From: Sphingomonas sanguinis NBRC 13937
GTDB taxonomy: Bacteria; Pseudomonadota; Alphaproteobacteria; Sphingomonadales; Sphingomonadaceae
Assembly (NCBI RefSeq): GCF_001591005.1
Contig: NZ_BCTY01000003.1
Coordinates: 108,297 to 172,296, forward strand
Length of the DNA: 64,000 nt
Direction of reading: 5' to 3'
Shown here piece after piece: positions 51,498 to 60,880 of the stretch. The translations under genes were made by a program, and so were the position numbers. The first letter of the stretch is position 1; the number at the start of each line of letters is the position of its first letter. The notes below the pieces were generated by a model, which worked only from the letters and a program-made list of their open reading frames with translations, had not been told where the DNA came from and searched no databases.

Positions 51498-52801
51498 GCG
51501 ACCCGCTCGCCGATGATCACCCGGCGCGGATTGCGGCGCTCGGCCAGCCAGATGCCGCCGAACACGAACAGCAGGATCACCGGCACGATGGCGAGCCGCG
51601 CAAAGGACTGCGACGCCGCCGCATCCTCGACCTGGCGCAACGCTTCGCCGGTCAGCCGCTTGAACGCCTCCGGCCCACCGGCCAGTTCGACCTTGGCGGC
51701 GTCGAACATCGCGCCCAGCTGTGGCAGGACGAAGAAGCTCGACAGCGCGCCCGCCGATCCGACCAGACCCAACGCCCAGGCCCCGCCGCGCGGATAGCGC
51801 TCCGCGACCGAGGCCAGCATGGTCGGCCACATCGCACAGACGCCCAGCCCCCAGACGGTCGAGGCCAGGATCGCCGCCACCGGCGACTGCGCCCGTGACA
51901 ACAGGAACAGGCCGATGCCCGCCATCAGGCTCGACACCCAGAGCAGCCCCGGATTGGACAGCCGCCCCGCGATCCGCCCGGCAAAGTGGCGGAACACGAA
52001 CATCAAGGCGCTGACATAGACCAGCAGCAGGATGCCACGCATGCCGACCCGGCTGCTCAGCGCCACATCCAGCCATTGGCCCGGCGCCAGTTCGGACGCG
52101 GCGGTCAGGAACATCGCGGCGAACCAGACGAAGAAGCTCGGCCGCTTAAAGACTTCCGCGATCATGCCGCCGAAGCCGACGTCACGTACTTCGCGCGGCA
52201 CCGGCGGGAATTGGGTGGTCGCCGCCATCACCAGCACGCCCAGCGCCGGGACCAGGACCAGCGCCATGATCGCCTGCCACGACAACAGCTCGGCCAGCAG
52301 CACGCCCGCCAGCCCGCCGACGATCAGCCCGCCGGGATACCAGGCGTGGAGCACGTTCAGCCGGTGCGTCGTCTCTTCCGGGTAGAGCCGCGCGGTCAGC
52401 GGGTTGATCGACGCCTCGGCCAGCCCCCAGCCGATGCCGCTGAGCAGCATCCCGCCCCAGACGATGTGATAGACACCCATGCCCGTCGCGACATGGCCCG
52501 CCCCGATGATCGCGGTGGTACCGACCAGGAAACACAGGCCGCACCCGATCAGCATTTGCCGCGCGCCGATCCGGTCGAGCAGCGCACTCGCCACGAACAG
52601 GGTCGCGGCAAAGCCCAGAAAGGCCGAGCCCAACGCCGAGCCGATCAGCTCGCCCGCCTGCACCGGCGCGATGGGATCGATCCACTGTGCCTTCAGGCTG
52701 CTCGCCACCGCCGCCCGCAACGCCGCGCTCGCCGCCGCCGTGAACAACGCCAGCACGCTCAGCCAGAACAGACGCGACCGATTGTCCGGTATCGCTTCCA
52801 T
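51494..52801 (-). CDS. MFS transporter of the oxidative glycoside cluster
   Basis: A 435-residue, 12-helix major-facilitator carrier (for example FWLSVLALFTAAASAALRAA, GIGWGLAEASINPLTARLYP, LNVLHAWYPGGLIVGGLAGV, GLGVCAMWPTMLASVAERYP). The NPLTARLYPEE...RLNVLHAWYPGG signature resembles FucP/glucose-type sugar permeases. A long C-terminal insert (about 365-405) precedes the last helix. Coupled to the next gene by GTGA. Probably imports the sugar or keto-sugar made outside. Substrate unknown. Confidence 0.88.
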   Translation of the reverse strand: MEAIPDNRSRLFWLSVLALFTAAASAALRAAVASSLKAQWIDPIAPVQAGELIGSALGSAFLGFAATLFVASALLDRIGARQMLIGCGLCFLVGTTAIIGAGHVATGMGVYHIVWGGMLLSGIGWGLAEASINPLTARLYPEETTHRLNVLHAWYPGGLIVGGLAGVLLAELLSWQAIMALVLVPALGVLVMAATTQFPPVPREVRDVGFGGMIAEVFKRPSFFVWFAAMFLTAASELAPGQWLDVALSSRVGMRGILLLVYVSALMFVFRHFAGRIAGRLSNPGLLWVSSLMAGIGLFLLSRAQSPVAAILASTVWGLGVCAMWPTMLASVAERYPRGGAWALGLVGSAGALSSFFVLPQLGAMFDAAKVELAGGPEAFKRLTGEALRQVEDAAASQSFARLAIVPVILLFVFGGIWLAERRNPRRVIIGERVA

Positions 52802-52871
52802 GCCCCTCTCCCGCTTATGTTTTCTTGTCAGACTTTACCTTCCGGGGCGGATGGTCAAGTCCTTGCAATCG

Positions 52872-53930
52872 TTAAATTCCCAACCAGCGCCGATTGGCCG
52901 CTGGGTCGCCACCACCGGCAAAATCGTCAAAGGCCCGCTCGGCCCGGCGGATCATGTGCGCCGCGATGAAGGGTGCGCCCTCACGCGCGCCGTCCTCCGG
53001 ATGCTTCAGGCAGCATTCCCATTCCAGCACCGCCCAACCGGCATAGCCATATTGGGTGAGCTTCGAGAAAATGCCGCCGAAATCGACCTGCCCGTCGCCC
53101 AGCGAACGGAACCGCCCCGGCCGATCCACCCAGTCGCTATAGCTGCCATAGACGCCCGCCCGGCCGGTCGGATTGAACTCGGCATCCTTGACGTGGAACA
53201 TGCGGATGCGGTCATGGTAAAAGTCGATGAATTGCAGATAGTCCATCGCCTGCAGCACGAAATGGCTGGGGTCGTAGAGTATGGCGGCGCGCTGATGGCC
53301 GCCGACGGAATCCAGGAACCGCTCGAACGTCGTGCCGTCGTGCAGGTCCTCGCCCGGATGCAGCTCGTAGCAGAGGTCGACGCCCTCCCCCTCGAACGCA
53401 TCCAGGATCGGGTGCCATCGCTTGCCCAGTTCGGCGAACCCTTCCGCGACCAGCCCGGCGGGCCGCTGCGGCCAGGGATAGACGAAGGGCCAGAGCAACG
53501 CGCCCGAGAAGGTCGCATGCGCGCTCAAGCCCAGCCGTCGGCTGGCCTTGGCGGCATAGAGAAGCTGCTGGACCGCCCATTGCTGCCGCTCGGCGGGCTT
53601 GCCTCGCACCGCCTCCGGCGCGAAACCGTCAAAGGCGGCGTCATAGGCCGGGTGAACGGCAACGAGCTGGCCCTGCAAATGGGTCGACAATTCGGTGATC
53701 GCGACGCCCGCTTCGGCACAGCGCCCGGCCAGGTCGTCGCAATAATCCTGGCTTTCGGCCGCCAGCTTCAGGTCGATACAGCGCGCATCCCAGGTCGGGA
53801 TCTGCACGCCCTCGTAGCCCGCCTCCGCCATCCAGCGCGCCGCCGAGTCCAGCGTGTCGAACGGTGCTGCGTCGCCCATGAACTGCGCCAGGAAGATGCC
53901 CGGGCCGCGCATGGCGGGAGCAGCACTCAT
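52872..53930 (-). CDS. Cytoplasmic sugar phosphate isomerase/epimerase-like TIM barrel
   Basis: A 352-residue barrel without a leader. Core: IFLAQFMGDAAPFDTLDSAA, MAEAGYEGVQIPTWDARCID, ITELSTHLQGQLVAVHPAYD, VDLCYELHPGEDLHDGTTFE, AILYDPSHFVLQAMDYLQFI, MFHVKDAEFNPTGRAGVYGS, and AVLEWECCLKHPEDGA. Metal ligands Glu, Asp, His and Glu are all visible. It probably finishes processing inside the cell. It overlaps the cytochrome gene by ATGA. Confidence 0.85.
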   Translation of the reverse strand: MSAAPAMRGPGIFLAQFMGDAAPFDTLDSAARWMAEAGYEGVQIPTWDARCIDLKLAAESQDYCDDLAGRCAEAGVAITELSTHLQGQLVAVHPAYDAAFDGFAPEAVRGKPAERQQWAVQQLLYAAKASRRLGLSAHATFSGALLWPFVYPWPQRPAGLVAEGFAELGKRWHPILDAFEGEGVDLCYELHPGEDLHDGTTFERFLDSVGGHQRAAILYDPSHFVLQAMDYLQFIDFYHDRIRMFHVKDAEFNPTGRAGVYGSYSDWVDRPGRFRSLGDGQVDFGGIFSKLTQYGYAGWAVLEWECCLKHPEDGAREGAPFIAAHMIRRAERAFDDFAGGGDPAANRRWLGI

Positions 53931-54319
53931 TTCGCCGTCTCGGCCTTGAGATAGGCGATGAGCGCGGCGCGCTTGGCGGGATCGGCGACGCCGATCGGCA
54001 TCCGCGTACCCGGCACCTTCTTCATCGGTGCGGCGATGAACTCATTGAGTGTTTTGTCGTCCCATTTCAGCCCCGACGCCTTCATCGCGGGCGAATAGTT
54101 GAACCCCGCGACCGAGCCCGCCGGACGCCCGAACACACCGTTCAGATTGGGACCGACACCATTGCGCCCGCCCTTGTTCAGCGTGTGGCAGGCCCGGCAC
54201 GCGGCAAAGGCCTGCGCGCCCGCGGCGGGCGCGGTCTGTGCGGTGGACGGTGCCTGTATGGCCACGATACCCGCGACCAGGGCCGGTATGGCGGCGGCCA
54301 GCCCGATGAGCTGCCTCAT
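53927..54319 (-). CDS. Small periplasmic cytochrome c
   Basis: A 130-residue class I cytochrome c with a signal peptide (about 1-28), one heme site CRACH (about 41-45) and a distal methionine in PGTRMPIG (about 106). The fold also shows GVGPNLNGVFGRPAG and KRAALIAYLKAETAK. As first gene of the minus-strand run it is well placed to take electrons from the GMC dehydrogenase and pass them to an oxidase. Confidence 0.93.
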   Translation of the reverse strand: MRQLIGLAAAIPALVAGIVAIQAPSTAQTAPAAGAQAFAACRACHTLNKGGRNGVGPNLNGVFGRPAGSVAGFNYSPAMKASGLKWDDKTLNEFIAAPMKKVPGTRMPIGVADPAKRAALIAYLKAETAK

Positions 54320-54368
54320 CCTCTCTCTCCCGAAATTTTCTTGCCCAGACTCGCTGGTTCTTGCCTGA

Positions 54369-54382
54369 GTTTACCGTTAAAC
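54369..54382. promoter_or_regulatory. LacI-type operator candidate
   Basis: GTTTACCGTTAAAC is a 14-base palindrome centred on CG with a single mismatched pair. CG-centred palindromes are the hallmark of LacI-family operators. It lies in the divergent promoter between the cytochrome and Gfo/Idh genes, where the LacI protein encoded at 45453 could block both directions. Confidence 0.6.
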
Positions 54383-54443
54383 CGATGCCATGCAAGCACC
54401 GAATATCGCGTTATAAGCGATTGGGATGACAGGAGAGAGGGTG

Positions 54444-55622
54444 ATGGCGGGACGAAAGTTGCGGCTGGCCATGGCAGGCGGCGGTGAGGGCGCGTTCATC
54501 GGCGGCGTGCACCGGATGGCGGCGGCGCTGGACGGCGACTGGGAGTTGGTCGCGGGGACGTTCAGCAGCGATGTCGAGCGCAATCGGCGTAGCGGCGAGG
54601 CGCTGGGCCTTGATCCATCCCGCGTCCATGCCACCATCGACGCCCTGCTCGCCGACGAGCGCGCACGGCCCGAGGGAGAGCGGATCGACGCGGTGGCGAT
54701 CGTTACCCCCAATCACCTCCACGCACCGATGGCGATTGCGGCATTGAACGCTGGCTTTCCGGTGTTCAGCGAAAAGCCGATGGCGATGAACCTCGCCGAG
54801 GCGCGCGCCATCGCCGACGCGGCGCGGGCGTCGGGGCAGCTCTATGCGCTGGCCTTCACCTATAGCGGCTATCCTATGGTCGAGGAGGCGCGAGCCCGCG
54901 TCGCGCGCGGCGATTTCGGCCGCATCCGACTGGTCCATGTCGAATATGTCCAAGGCTGGCTCAGCACCGCGCTCGACCGCGAGGGCAACAAGCAGGCCGA
55001 ATGGCGCACCGACCCAAGCCGCGCCGGGCTCGGCGGCGCGCTGGGCGATATTGGCACCCATGCCTTTCAGCTGGCCGAGCATATCTCCGGCCTGACGGTC
55101 GAGGCGCTGTCGGCGGACGTGACGACCCATGTCGCGGGCCGGGTGCTCGACGATGACGTCAACGTCCTGCTCCGCTTCGCCGAGGGTGCACGCGGCACGC
55201 TGCGCGCGACCCAGGTGGCGGCGGGCGAGGAAAATGGCCTGCGCATCCGCATCCATGGCGAGAAAGGCGGCCTGGAATGGTCGCAGATGGAGCCCAACAC
55301 GCTGACCCTGCGCTGGCTCGACCGCCCCGCCGAGATCGTCCGTGCCGGCGGTCCGGGCCTCAGCCCCTCTACCCTACCCCGCCTGCGCACGCCTTCGGGC
55401 CACCCGGAAGGCTATATCGAGGCGTTCGGCAACCTCTATCGCGCGGTGGCGGAGTCGTTGCGCAACGGCGGCCCGGCGGACGGCGGTGCTCCGGGTGAGG
55501 CGGAATGGTATCCGGGGCTGGAATCGGGCCTGCGGACGATGGCGTTCGTCGAGGCGGTGCTGGACAGCGCACAGTCCCAGGAGAAATGGACGGCGTTTCC
55601 GGCTTTAGGTACCAGAGGCTGA
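54444..55622 (+). CDS. Gfo/Idh/MocA-family oxidoreductase, divergent partner
   Basis: A 392-residue NAD(P)-dependent sugar dehydrogenase-like protein. The cofactor loop is [20 protein letters not shown], followed by [40 protein letters not shown] (catalytic Lys) and [20 protein letters not shown] (catalytic Asp-His). Relatives reduce or oxidise C3 of sugars, and in several glycoside pathways regenerate the sugar from its 3-keto form. ATG 54444 has AGGAGAG seven bases upstream; 54426 is the longer option. Divergent from and probably co-regulated with the cytochrome operon. Confidence 0.88.
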   Translation: MAGRKLRLAMAGGGEGAFIGGVHRMAAALDGDWELVAGTFSSDVERNRRSGEALGLDPSRVHATIDALLADERARPEGERIDAVAIVTPNHLHAPMAIAALNAGFPVFSEKPMAMNLAEARAIADAARASGQLYALAFTYSGYPMVEEARARVARGDFGRIRLVHVEYVQGWLSTALDREGNKQAEWRTDPSRAGLGGALGDIGTHAFQLAEHISGLTVEALSADVTTHVAGRVLDDDVNVLLRFAEGARGTLRATQVAAGEENGLRIRIHGEKGGLEWSQMEPNTLTLRWLDRPAEIVRAGGPGLSPSTLPRLRTPSGHPEGYIEAFGNLYRAVAESLRNGGPADGGAPGEAEWYPGLESGLRTMAFVEAVLDSAQSQEKWTAFPALGTRG

Positions 55623-55730
55623 AGAACATTCCTCACCTGCGGAATAACAACGCTCGCTTTCCACGAAGTCGCTTGACGCAATTCCCACCGGATCGATACG
55701 CTTTGAGAATGATCTGACGGGAGTATGATC

Positions 55731-56528
55731 ATGCGGTGGTTGGGTGTCGCAATGGCTCTGTTGGTGCTTGCAGGTTGTAGCAAGGCACCGGACCATGGTG
55801 AGGCAGGCAACACAGCCAGCAATGCGAGCGGCCTCGCCTTTTCCTATCGCTATGATCTGCGACTGCCCTCGCAACAGATCGCCGACGCGCAGGAGGCACA
55901 AGCCCAAGCCTGCGAAAAACTGGGGCCGCAGTGTCGGATCACCGGCATGGCCTATCACGTCGACGAAGCCGGTAACGCCTCGGCTAGCCTCGACATGGCC
56001 GTAGCTTCCCCTATCGCCCGCACTTTCGGTCGCGATGGCGTCAAACGGGTCGAGGCGGGCGGCGGAGCCCTGACGGGGGCGGAAATCCTTGGCACCGACA
56101 CTGCACCGACGATCCAGGGGGCCGATACCAATATGGCGGACTCGACGCAGGACCGCGCCGCGATTGACAAGCGGCTGGCGCTGCCCGGCCTGTCCACTTC
56201 GGAGCGCAACGAATTGCTGGCGCGCCGGGCCGAACTGGATCGTCAACGTCGCGACAGTATCGCGGCGGCCGCCACGGCTCGGGCGAGCGTCCTCGTTACG
56301 CCGATCAGCTTCCAATATACCGCGGGCAGCGGTGTCGGCCTTCAGGCTCGGTTGGCCGAAGCAGGGAACACCGCCTATGCGTCGTTTACGTGGACAGTCA
56401 CGACCCTGCTCACCCTGATCGCCTATATGGGGCCGCCGCTACTGCTCGCCCTCGCCATGGCCTTGCTCTGGCATAGGCTTGGGCGGCGCTGGTGGGCGCG
56501 ATTATTTCCGACCCCACCAAGCGCCTGA
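55731..56528 (+). CDS. DUF4349-like membrane lipoprotein
   Basis: A 265-residue lipoprotein (MALLVLAGCSKAP, lipid cysteine near 16). The N-terminal part FSYRYDLRLPSQQIADAQEA, a helical segment (about 145-185, RNELLARRAELDRQRRDSIA) and a C-terminal membrane helix (TLLTLIAYMGPPLLLALAMA) fit DUF4349 proteins of unknown role. ATG at 55731 has GGGAG seven bases before; 55725 is too close to it. Stands alone. Confidence 0.8.
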   Translation: MRWLGVAMALLVLAGCSKAPDHGEAGNTASNASGLAFSYRYDLRLPSQQIADAQEAQAQACEKLGPQCRITGMAYHVDEAGNASASLDMAVASPIARTFGRDGVKRVEAGGGALTGAEILGTDTAPTIQGADTNMADSTQDRAAIDKRLALPGLSTSERNELLARRAELDRQRRDSIAAAATARASVLVTPISFQYTAGSGVGLQARLAEAGNTAYASFTWTVTTLLTLIAYMGPPLLLALAMALLWHRLGRRWWARLFPTPPSA

Positions 56529-56537
56529 GCGAGGCGA

Positions 56538-56990
56538 TCAGCCTCGCCGCCCCCGCACGATCCCCACCGCGCTGGCCAAGACCGCGACATCCTCCGCAAA
56601 GCCGGTCTTGGTCTGGCCATAGCGCCCCAGTGCCGCCATCCGGCCGCGCCAGCCCGGATAGGAGGCGACGACCGCCGTCACGCCGCCGATCGCCGCGCCC
56701 AGCCAGCGACGCTTCGGTGACGCCAGCGCCGCGCCCGCGATGGCCGAGGTCGCGAAGCGTGCCGCCAATCCGACAGGCACGATCCGGTCGGGCGCGGTCT
56801 TCTGCTTGTCGCCCGCCATCTCGCCGATCGCGAGGGCCAGCGTACCCGCCGCTATGATCGGATTCGCCAGCCAGCGCAGCACGCCCTTGCCGAGCGGCAG
56901 CTGCCCGCGCGCGGCGGCGATCGACACGGCGGCCAGCGGCGTCATCGCGCGCTGCCCACCGACCAGACCCATTTTGAACGATGCGAGCAT
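56538..56990 (-). CDS. DUF4126-like small membrane protein
   Basis: A 150-residue hydrophobic protein with about four helices (GQRAMTPLAAVSIAAARG, ANPIIAAGTLALAIGEMAGD, FATSAIAGAALASPKRRWLG, AIGGVTAVVASYPGW). DUF4126-type features such as PDRIVPVGLAARFATSA are seen. The function is unknown. I chose 56990 over 57029 because GAGG lies eight bases before it and family proteins start close to the first helix. Confidence 0.78.
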   Translation of the reverse strand: MLASFKMGLVGGQRAMTPLAAVSIAAARGQLPLGKGVLRWLANPIIAAGTLALAIGEMAGDKQKTAPDRIVPVGLAARFATSAIAGAALASPKRRWLGAAIGGVTAVVASYPGWRGRMAALGRYGQTKTGFAEDVAVLASAVGIVRGRRG

Positions 56991-57093
56991 GACGTCGACC
57001 TCACGGATAGGAAACAAGAGCCGCATCAACGCATCCGGCCGCCGTGCCGGTTCCCCCTTTTCCTTTCATCTGGGCTTTTGCCATGATGGCACG

Positions 57094-57291
57094 ATGAAAC
57101 GCCTTGCCCTTGCCGCCGCGCTCCTGCCGCTCGCCGCCTGTTCCTCGCATGACCAGCCCCAGGGGCTGAGCGCGGAGGAGAATCGCCAGCTCAACGAAGC
57201 CGCCGCCATGCTCGATGCCAATGCGGTCGATCTGAACGCGATGGCCCCTTCGGACGTTGAGGCGGAGAATCCCACCGACAACGAAAGCTGA
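57094..57291 (+). CDS. Small lipoprotein of unknown function
   Basis: A 65-residue protein with a lipoprotein signal (MKRLALAAALLPLAACSSHD; cysteine at 16) and a short acidic tail (EENRQLNEAAAMLDANAVDL). Its stop is 7 bases before the aldo/keto reductase start, so they may share a transcript. No family recognised. Confidence 0.75.
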   Translation: MKRLALAAALLPLAACSSHDQPQGLSAEENRQLNEAAAMLDANAVDLNAMAPSDVEAENPTDNES

Positions 57292-57298
57292 TCCCGCC

Positions 57299-58255
57299 AT
57301 GACCGACCTGCCGCTTCGCCGCCTGGGCTCGACCGACCTGATGATCGCGCCGCTGGTGCTGGGCGGCAATGTCTTTGGCTGGACCGCCGACCGCGCGGCG
57401 AGCTTTGCGGTGCTCGACGCCTTTGTCGACCAAGGCGGCACGATGATCGACACGGCGGACGTCTATTCCGCCTGGGTCGACAGCCATCGGGGCGGCGAAT
57501 CCGAGACAATGATCGGCGAATGGCTGAAGGCCAGCGGCAAGCGCGACCGGGTGCTGATCGCGACCAAGGTCGGGATGCTGCCCGGCGAAGGCGGCGAAAA
57601 GCTGGCGCCCGCCCGGATCGCGGCGGCGGCCGAAGCCTCGCTGAAACGGCTCGGCACTGATCGGATCGACCTGTATTTCGCGCATCAGGATGACGAAGAC
57701 CAGCCGCAGGACGCGGTGATGGAAGCCTTTGGCCGTCTGGTCGAAGCGGGGAAGGTCCGGGTGATCGGCGCGTCCAACTTCCATGCCGCCCGGCTGAAAT
57801 CGGCAAACGAGGCCGCGCGCGATGCGGGGCTGCCGCGCTACCACGTCCTGCAACCCGAATATAATCTGGTCAGCCGCCACGCATTCGAGGGTGAGTTGCA
57901 GGATTATTGCGTCACCGAGAATATCGGCGTCGTCCCTTATTTCGGTCTCGCCGCCGGGTTCCTGACCGGCAAGTATCGCAGCGAGGCCGACCTGTCGCAA
58001 AGCGTGCGCGGCGCGAAGATGGGCGAATTGCTGCACGGCAAGGGCGGCGCGGTACTGGCGGCATTGGACGCGGTGGCGGCGGAAACCGGCGCGACCCCGG
58101 CTCAGGTCGCGCTCGCCTGGCTGATGGCACAACCCGGTGTCAGCGCACCGATCGCCAGCGCGACCAGCGTGACGCAGCTGTCCGAGCTGACCCCCGCCAT
58201 GCGGCTGACCCTGTCCGAGGACCAGCTCACCGGCCTGACCGACAGCGGCGCATGA
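57299..58255 (+). CDS. Aldo/keto reductase
   Basis: A 318-residue AKR barrel. Catalytic motifs: LVLGGNVFGWTADRAASFAV, TMIDTADVYSAWVDSHRGGE (Asp, Tyr), VLIATKVGM (Lys), DLYFAHQDDEDQ (His), VIGASNFHAARL, VVPYFGLAAGFLTGKY and SAPIASATSVTQLSEL. It resembles the general stress-type YajO/Tas group, using NADPH. Substrate unknown. ATG at 57299 (the 15th codon of the open frame) begins the usual family start. Confidence 0.9.
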   Translation: MTDLPLRRLGSTDLMIAPLVLGGNVFGWTADRAASFAVLDAFVDQGGTMIDTADVYSAWVDSHRGGESETMIGEWLKASGKRDRVLIATKVGMLPGEGGEKLAPARIAAAAEASLKRLGTDRIDLYFAHQDDEDQPQDAVMEAFGRLVEAGKVRVIGASNFHAARLKSANEAARDAGLPRYHVLQPEYNLVSRHAFEGELQDYCVTENIGVVPYFGLAAGFLTGKYRSEADLSQSVRGAKMGELLHGKGGAVLAALDAVAAETGATPAQVALAWLMAQPGVSAPIASATSVTQLSELTPAMRLTLSEDQLTGLTDSGA

Positions 58256-58321
58256 AACCGGATAGACGTAATTTTAATCAATTTCGGAACGTATGCAGAA
58301 TGGTGGGCTTTTAGCGGGACC

Positions 58322-58687
58322 ATGGATGTCCAGCCCCCCACCATTCTTGTCGTTGAAGATCAGCCCCTGCTTCTCATCCACGTCCAGTTCGCGTTCGAGG
58401 ATGCGGGATACCGGGTCGTTCAGGCGAGCAGTGCCGACGAGGCGCTGGTCGCGCTGGACCGGCATCCCGAAATACGGGTGATCTTCACCGATGTGACCAT
58501 GCCCGGAACGCTTGATGGCGCGGCCTTGGCGACACGGGTGAGCGAGACGCATCCGCACGTCGCGGTCCTCGTGACGTCGGGCGACCAGAGCTATGTCCCC
58601 GACAATCTTCCGGCCGGGGTTCGCTTCGTGCCCAAACCCTATTCGGGGCATATGATCGTGCGGATGATCTCCGAAGAAGTCGCCTGA
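58322..58687 (+). CDS. Single-domain response regulator
   Basis: A 121-residue receiver domain: ILVVEDQPLLLIHVQFAFED with the acidic pair, phospho-acceptor aspartate in VIFTDVTMPG, switch residue region VLVTSGDQS and the lysine in VPKPYSG. No output domain, like the FAT/CheY-type relays of alphaproteobacteria that work with HWE kinases. No kinase is adjacent; a partner may be the HWE kinase at 25369 or elsewhere. Confidence 0.92.
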   Translation: MDVQPPTILVVEDQPLLLIHVQFAFEDAGYRVVQASSADEALVALDRHPEIRVIFTDVTMPGTLDGAALATRVSETHPHVAVLVTSGDQSYVPDNLPAGVRFVPKPYSGHMIVRMISEEVA

Positions 58688-58715
58688 CCGACGACAGCCC
58701 CTGCCCCTGATCGGA

Positions 58716-60767
58716 TCAGGCCGCCTGGGCGTGGGAAATCGCGGGACGCCCGATCAGATAGCCCTGGATCTGGTCGCAACCCAGGTCGCGCAGCATCGCA
58801 TATTGATACTCGGTTTCGACGCCCTCGGCGACGATCGGAATGTTTAAGCTGCGCCCTAGGCCCAGCGAGGCGCGCACGATGGACAGGGCGGGGCCCTGCG
58901 CATCCATCGCGCGAATGAAGCTCCGGTCGATCTTGATCTTGTCGAACGGGAATTGCTGGAGGCTGCTGAGCGAGGAATAGCCGGTGCCGAAATCGTCCAT
59001 CACGATGCGCACCCCCGCCCCGCGCAACGTGCGCAAATTGGCCGTGGCGGTTTCGCGCCGGTCGATCAGCACACCTTCGGTCACTTCCACCTCCACCCGG
59101 CGGGGGTGCATGCCATGGTCCGCGATGGTCGCCAGCATCTCGTCCGCCAACAACGGGTCACGCAACTGTACAGGGGACAGGTTGATCGCCAGCATCCAGT
59201 CGCGGGGCCAGTCGCGCGCGGCGACCAGCGCCTCGACCAGCAGGAACCGGCCAATCTCCGCGATCAGCCCATTTTCCTCGGCCAGTGCGATGAAGATATC
59301 GGGGCTGACGGGTCCCAAAACCGGATGGGTCCAGCGCGCCAGCGCCTCCTGCCCGATGATGCGGCGGGAGGGACAATCGGCGATCGGCTGGAACGCCAGG
59401 CTCAACTCGCCCCGCACGCTGGCATCGCGCAGCTCATGGGCCAGCCAGTGGCGCTGCCGCCGTTCCTCGTCCATCGCCGCGTCATAGTGGCGTGCGCGGT
59501 GGCGGCCATCGGCCTTCGCCCGGTAGAGTGCGATATCGGCACAGGCCTGCAGTTCGTCGCACTCGATGCCGTGATGCTGGGACAGGGCGATGCCGATGCT
59601 CAGGCGGACCGACGGTGTCGCCGGATCGGCCGCGGCCACGCCATAGATGCGATCCGCGACCGCCTGGGCATCGCGCTCGGTCTCCGAAAGATAGTGGATG
59701 ATCGCGAATTCGTCGCCGCCGATGCGCGCGACGACATCCCCCTCGTCCACCGCCGCGAGCAGCATGGCGCTGGCCCGCTGCAACATCGCGTCGCCGGTGG
59801 CATGGCCCAATGTGTCGTTGACGCTCTTGAACCCGTCCAGATCGATCGCCAGCAACGCGATCCGCCGCCCCGCCTGAAGCGCCTTTTCCAACCGCTCGGC
59901 AAAGACCAGCCGGTTGGCGAGACCGGTCAGCGGATCGTGATGCGCCAGATATTCGACCTGGCGCTGAATACGCTCGCGCTCCTCGGCCTCCTGCGCGAAC
60001 GCCTGCAACGCGCGGGTCAACTCGCCCAGTTCATCGACGCGCTGTGCATAGGGCAAGGGTTGCAGCGCCCGCCCGCCTTTCATCGCGCGCACGGCCGCGA
60101 CGATCGTCATCAGCGGTTCGATGATGCGCCAGCGCAGCCACAGGATCAGTGCACCAACCAGTATCAGCATCAACACGGCGGCCAGCGTCATTTGCATCAG
60201 TCCATGACGCGCCAGCAGAGCGGCCTCACGCGTGCGCCGGGTCAGTTCCCGCCGCATCATCCGGCGCATATCGTCCCGCCAATATTCCACCGAGCGCAGC
60301 GAGCGCTGAAACCGGGGAAGCGCGGCTTGGAGCGTCCGGGGATCGGCCCGCGCGTCCCGCAGGATCGCCCGGGTTTCGCGGAAGAAGCGTTGCTCGGCCT
60401 TCCGCAGCCGTATCTCTACGTCTTGGCCGCGGGGCGTCAGGGCCAGCGCCCCCGCTTGCCGCTGCGCCAACTGCGCGGCGAGCATTTGCTCCATCGCCGC
60501 CCAATCCGCCTCTCTATTCCCGTCATGCCGGTCTAAGCGGCGTTTCACATCCATCAAGTGAATACGCAGGACCCGCAACTGGGTATCGGCGGCCGCAAAA
60601 TCGTCCAGGTTCATGGCGATGCGCCCGGTCGCCTCGGTGGTCGAAACCAGTTGCCGATGGAACGATACGCCCGTCAGGCCCAACGCAGTCGAAATGCACA
60701 GGACGGTCGACAGCATGACCGCAAAACGGAATTCCAATGAACGGAGACGGAGGAAGAGCCAATTCAT
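58716..60767 (-). CDS. Membrane GGDEF-EAL protein for cyclic di-GMP turnover
   Basis: A 683-residue sensor with two membrane helices (about 14-36 and 190-212) around a periplasmic helical sensor, a HAMP linker (about 212-265), a GGDEF domain (about 275-430, intact GGDEF at 350-354) and an EAL domain (about 445-675, with QEALARW, VEVTEGVLID, VMDDFGTGYSS and VAEGVETEYQ). Both active sites look complete, so it could make and degrade cyclic di-GMP, with GGDEF possibly acting as a GTP sensor. No RxxD inhibitory site is evident. Convergent with the receiver gene. Confidence 0.92.
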   Translation of the reverse strand: MNWLFLRLRSLEFRFAVMLSTVLCISTALGLTGVSFHRQLVSTTEATGRIAMNLDDFAAADTQLRVLRIHLMDVKRRLDRHDGNREADWAAMEQMLAAQLAQRQAGALALTPRGQDVEIRLRKAEQRFFRETRAILRDARADPRTLQAALPRFQRSLRSVEYWRDDMRRMMRRELTRRTREAALLARHGLMQMTLAAVLMLILVGALILWLRWRIIEPLMTIVAAVRAMKGGRALQPLPYAQRVDELGELTRALQAFAQEAEERERIQRQVEYLAHHDPLTGLANRLVFAERLEKALQAGRRIALLAIDLDGFKSVNDTLGHATGDAMLQRASAMLLAAVDEGDVVARIGGDEFAIIHYLSETERDAQAVADRIYGVAAADPATPSVRLSIGIALSQHHGIECDELQACADIALYRAKADGRHRARHYDAAMDEERRQRHWLAHELRDASVRGELSLAFQPIADCPSRRIIGQEALARWTHPVLGPVSPDIFIALAEENGLIAEIGRFLLVEALVAARDWPRDWMLAINLSPVQLRDPLLADEMLATIADHGMHPRRVEVEVTEGVLIDRRETATANLRTLRGAGVRIVMDDFGTGYSSLSSLQQFPFDKIKIDRSFIRAMDAQGPALSIVRASLGLGRSLNIPIVAEGVETEYQYAMLRDLGCDQIQGYLIGRPAISHAQAA

Positions 60768-60880
60768 CGGGATCGAACGCTACACGATGACTCCTTACAA
60801 CTGGTGAAAGCCGATCAAATTCCTTTAAGGACTTGGCAAATAGGTTGAAATCTTTGCCGATCGCTCCACAAGTCCGGCGC

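Noticed and set aside
58285..58312. A GGAAC-type general stress (EcfG) promoter before the receiver gene
   Set aside because: GGAAC is present, but no CGTT lies at the required 16-17 base distance.
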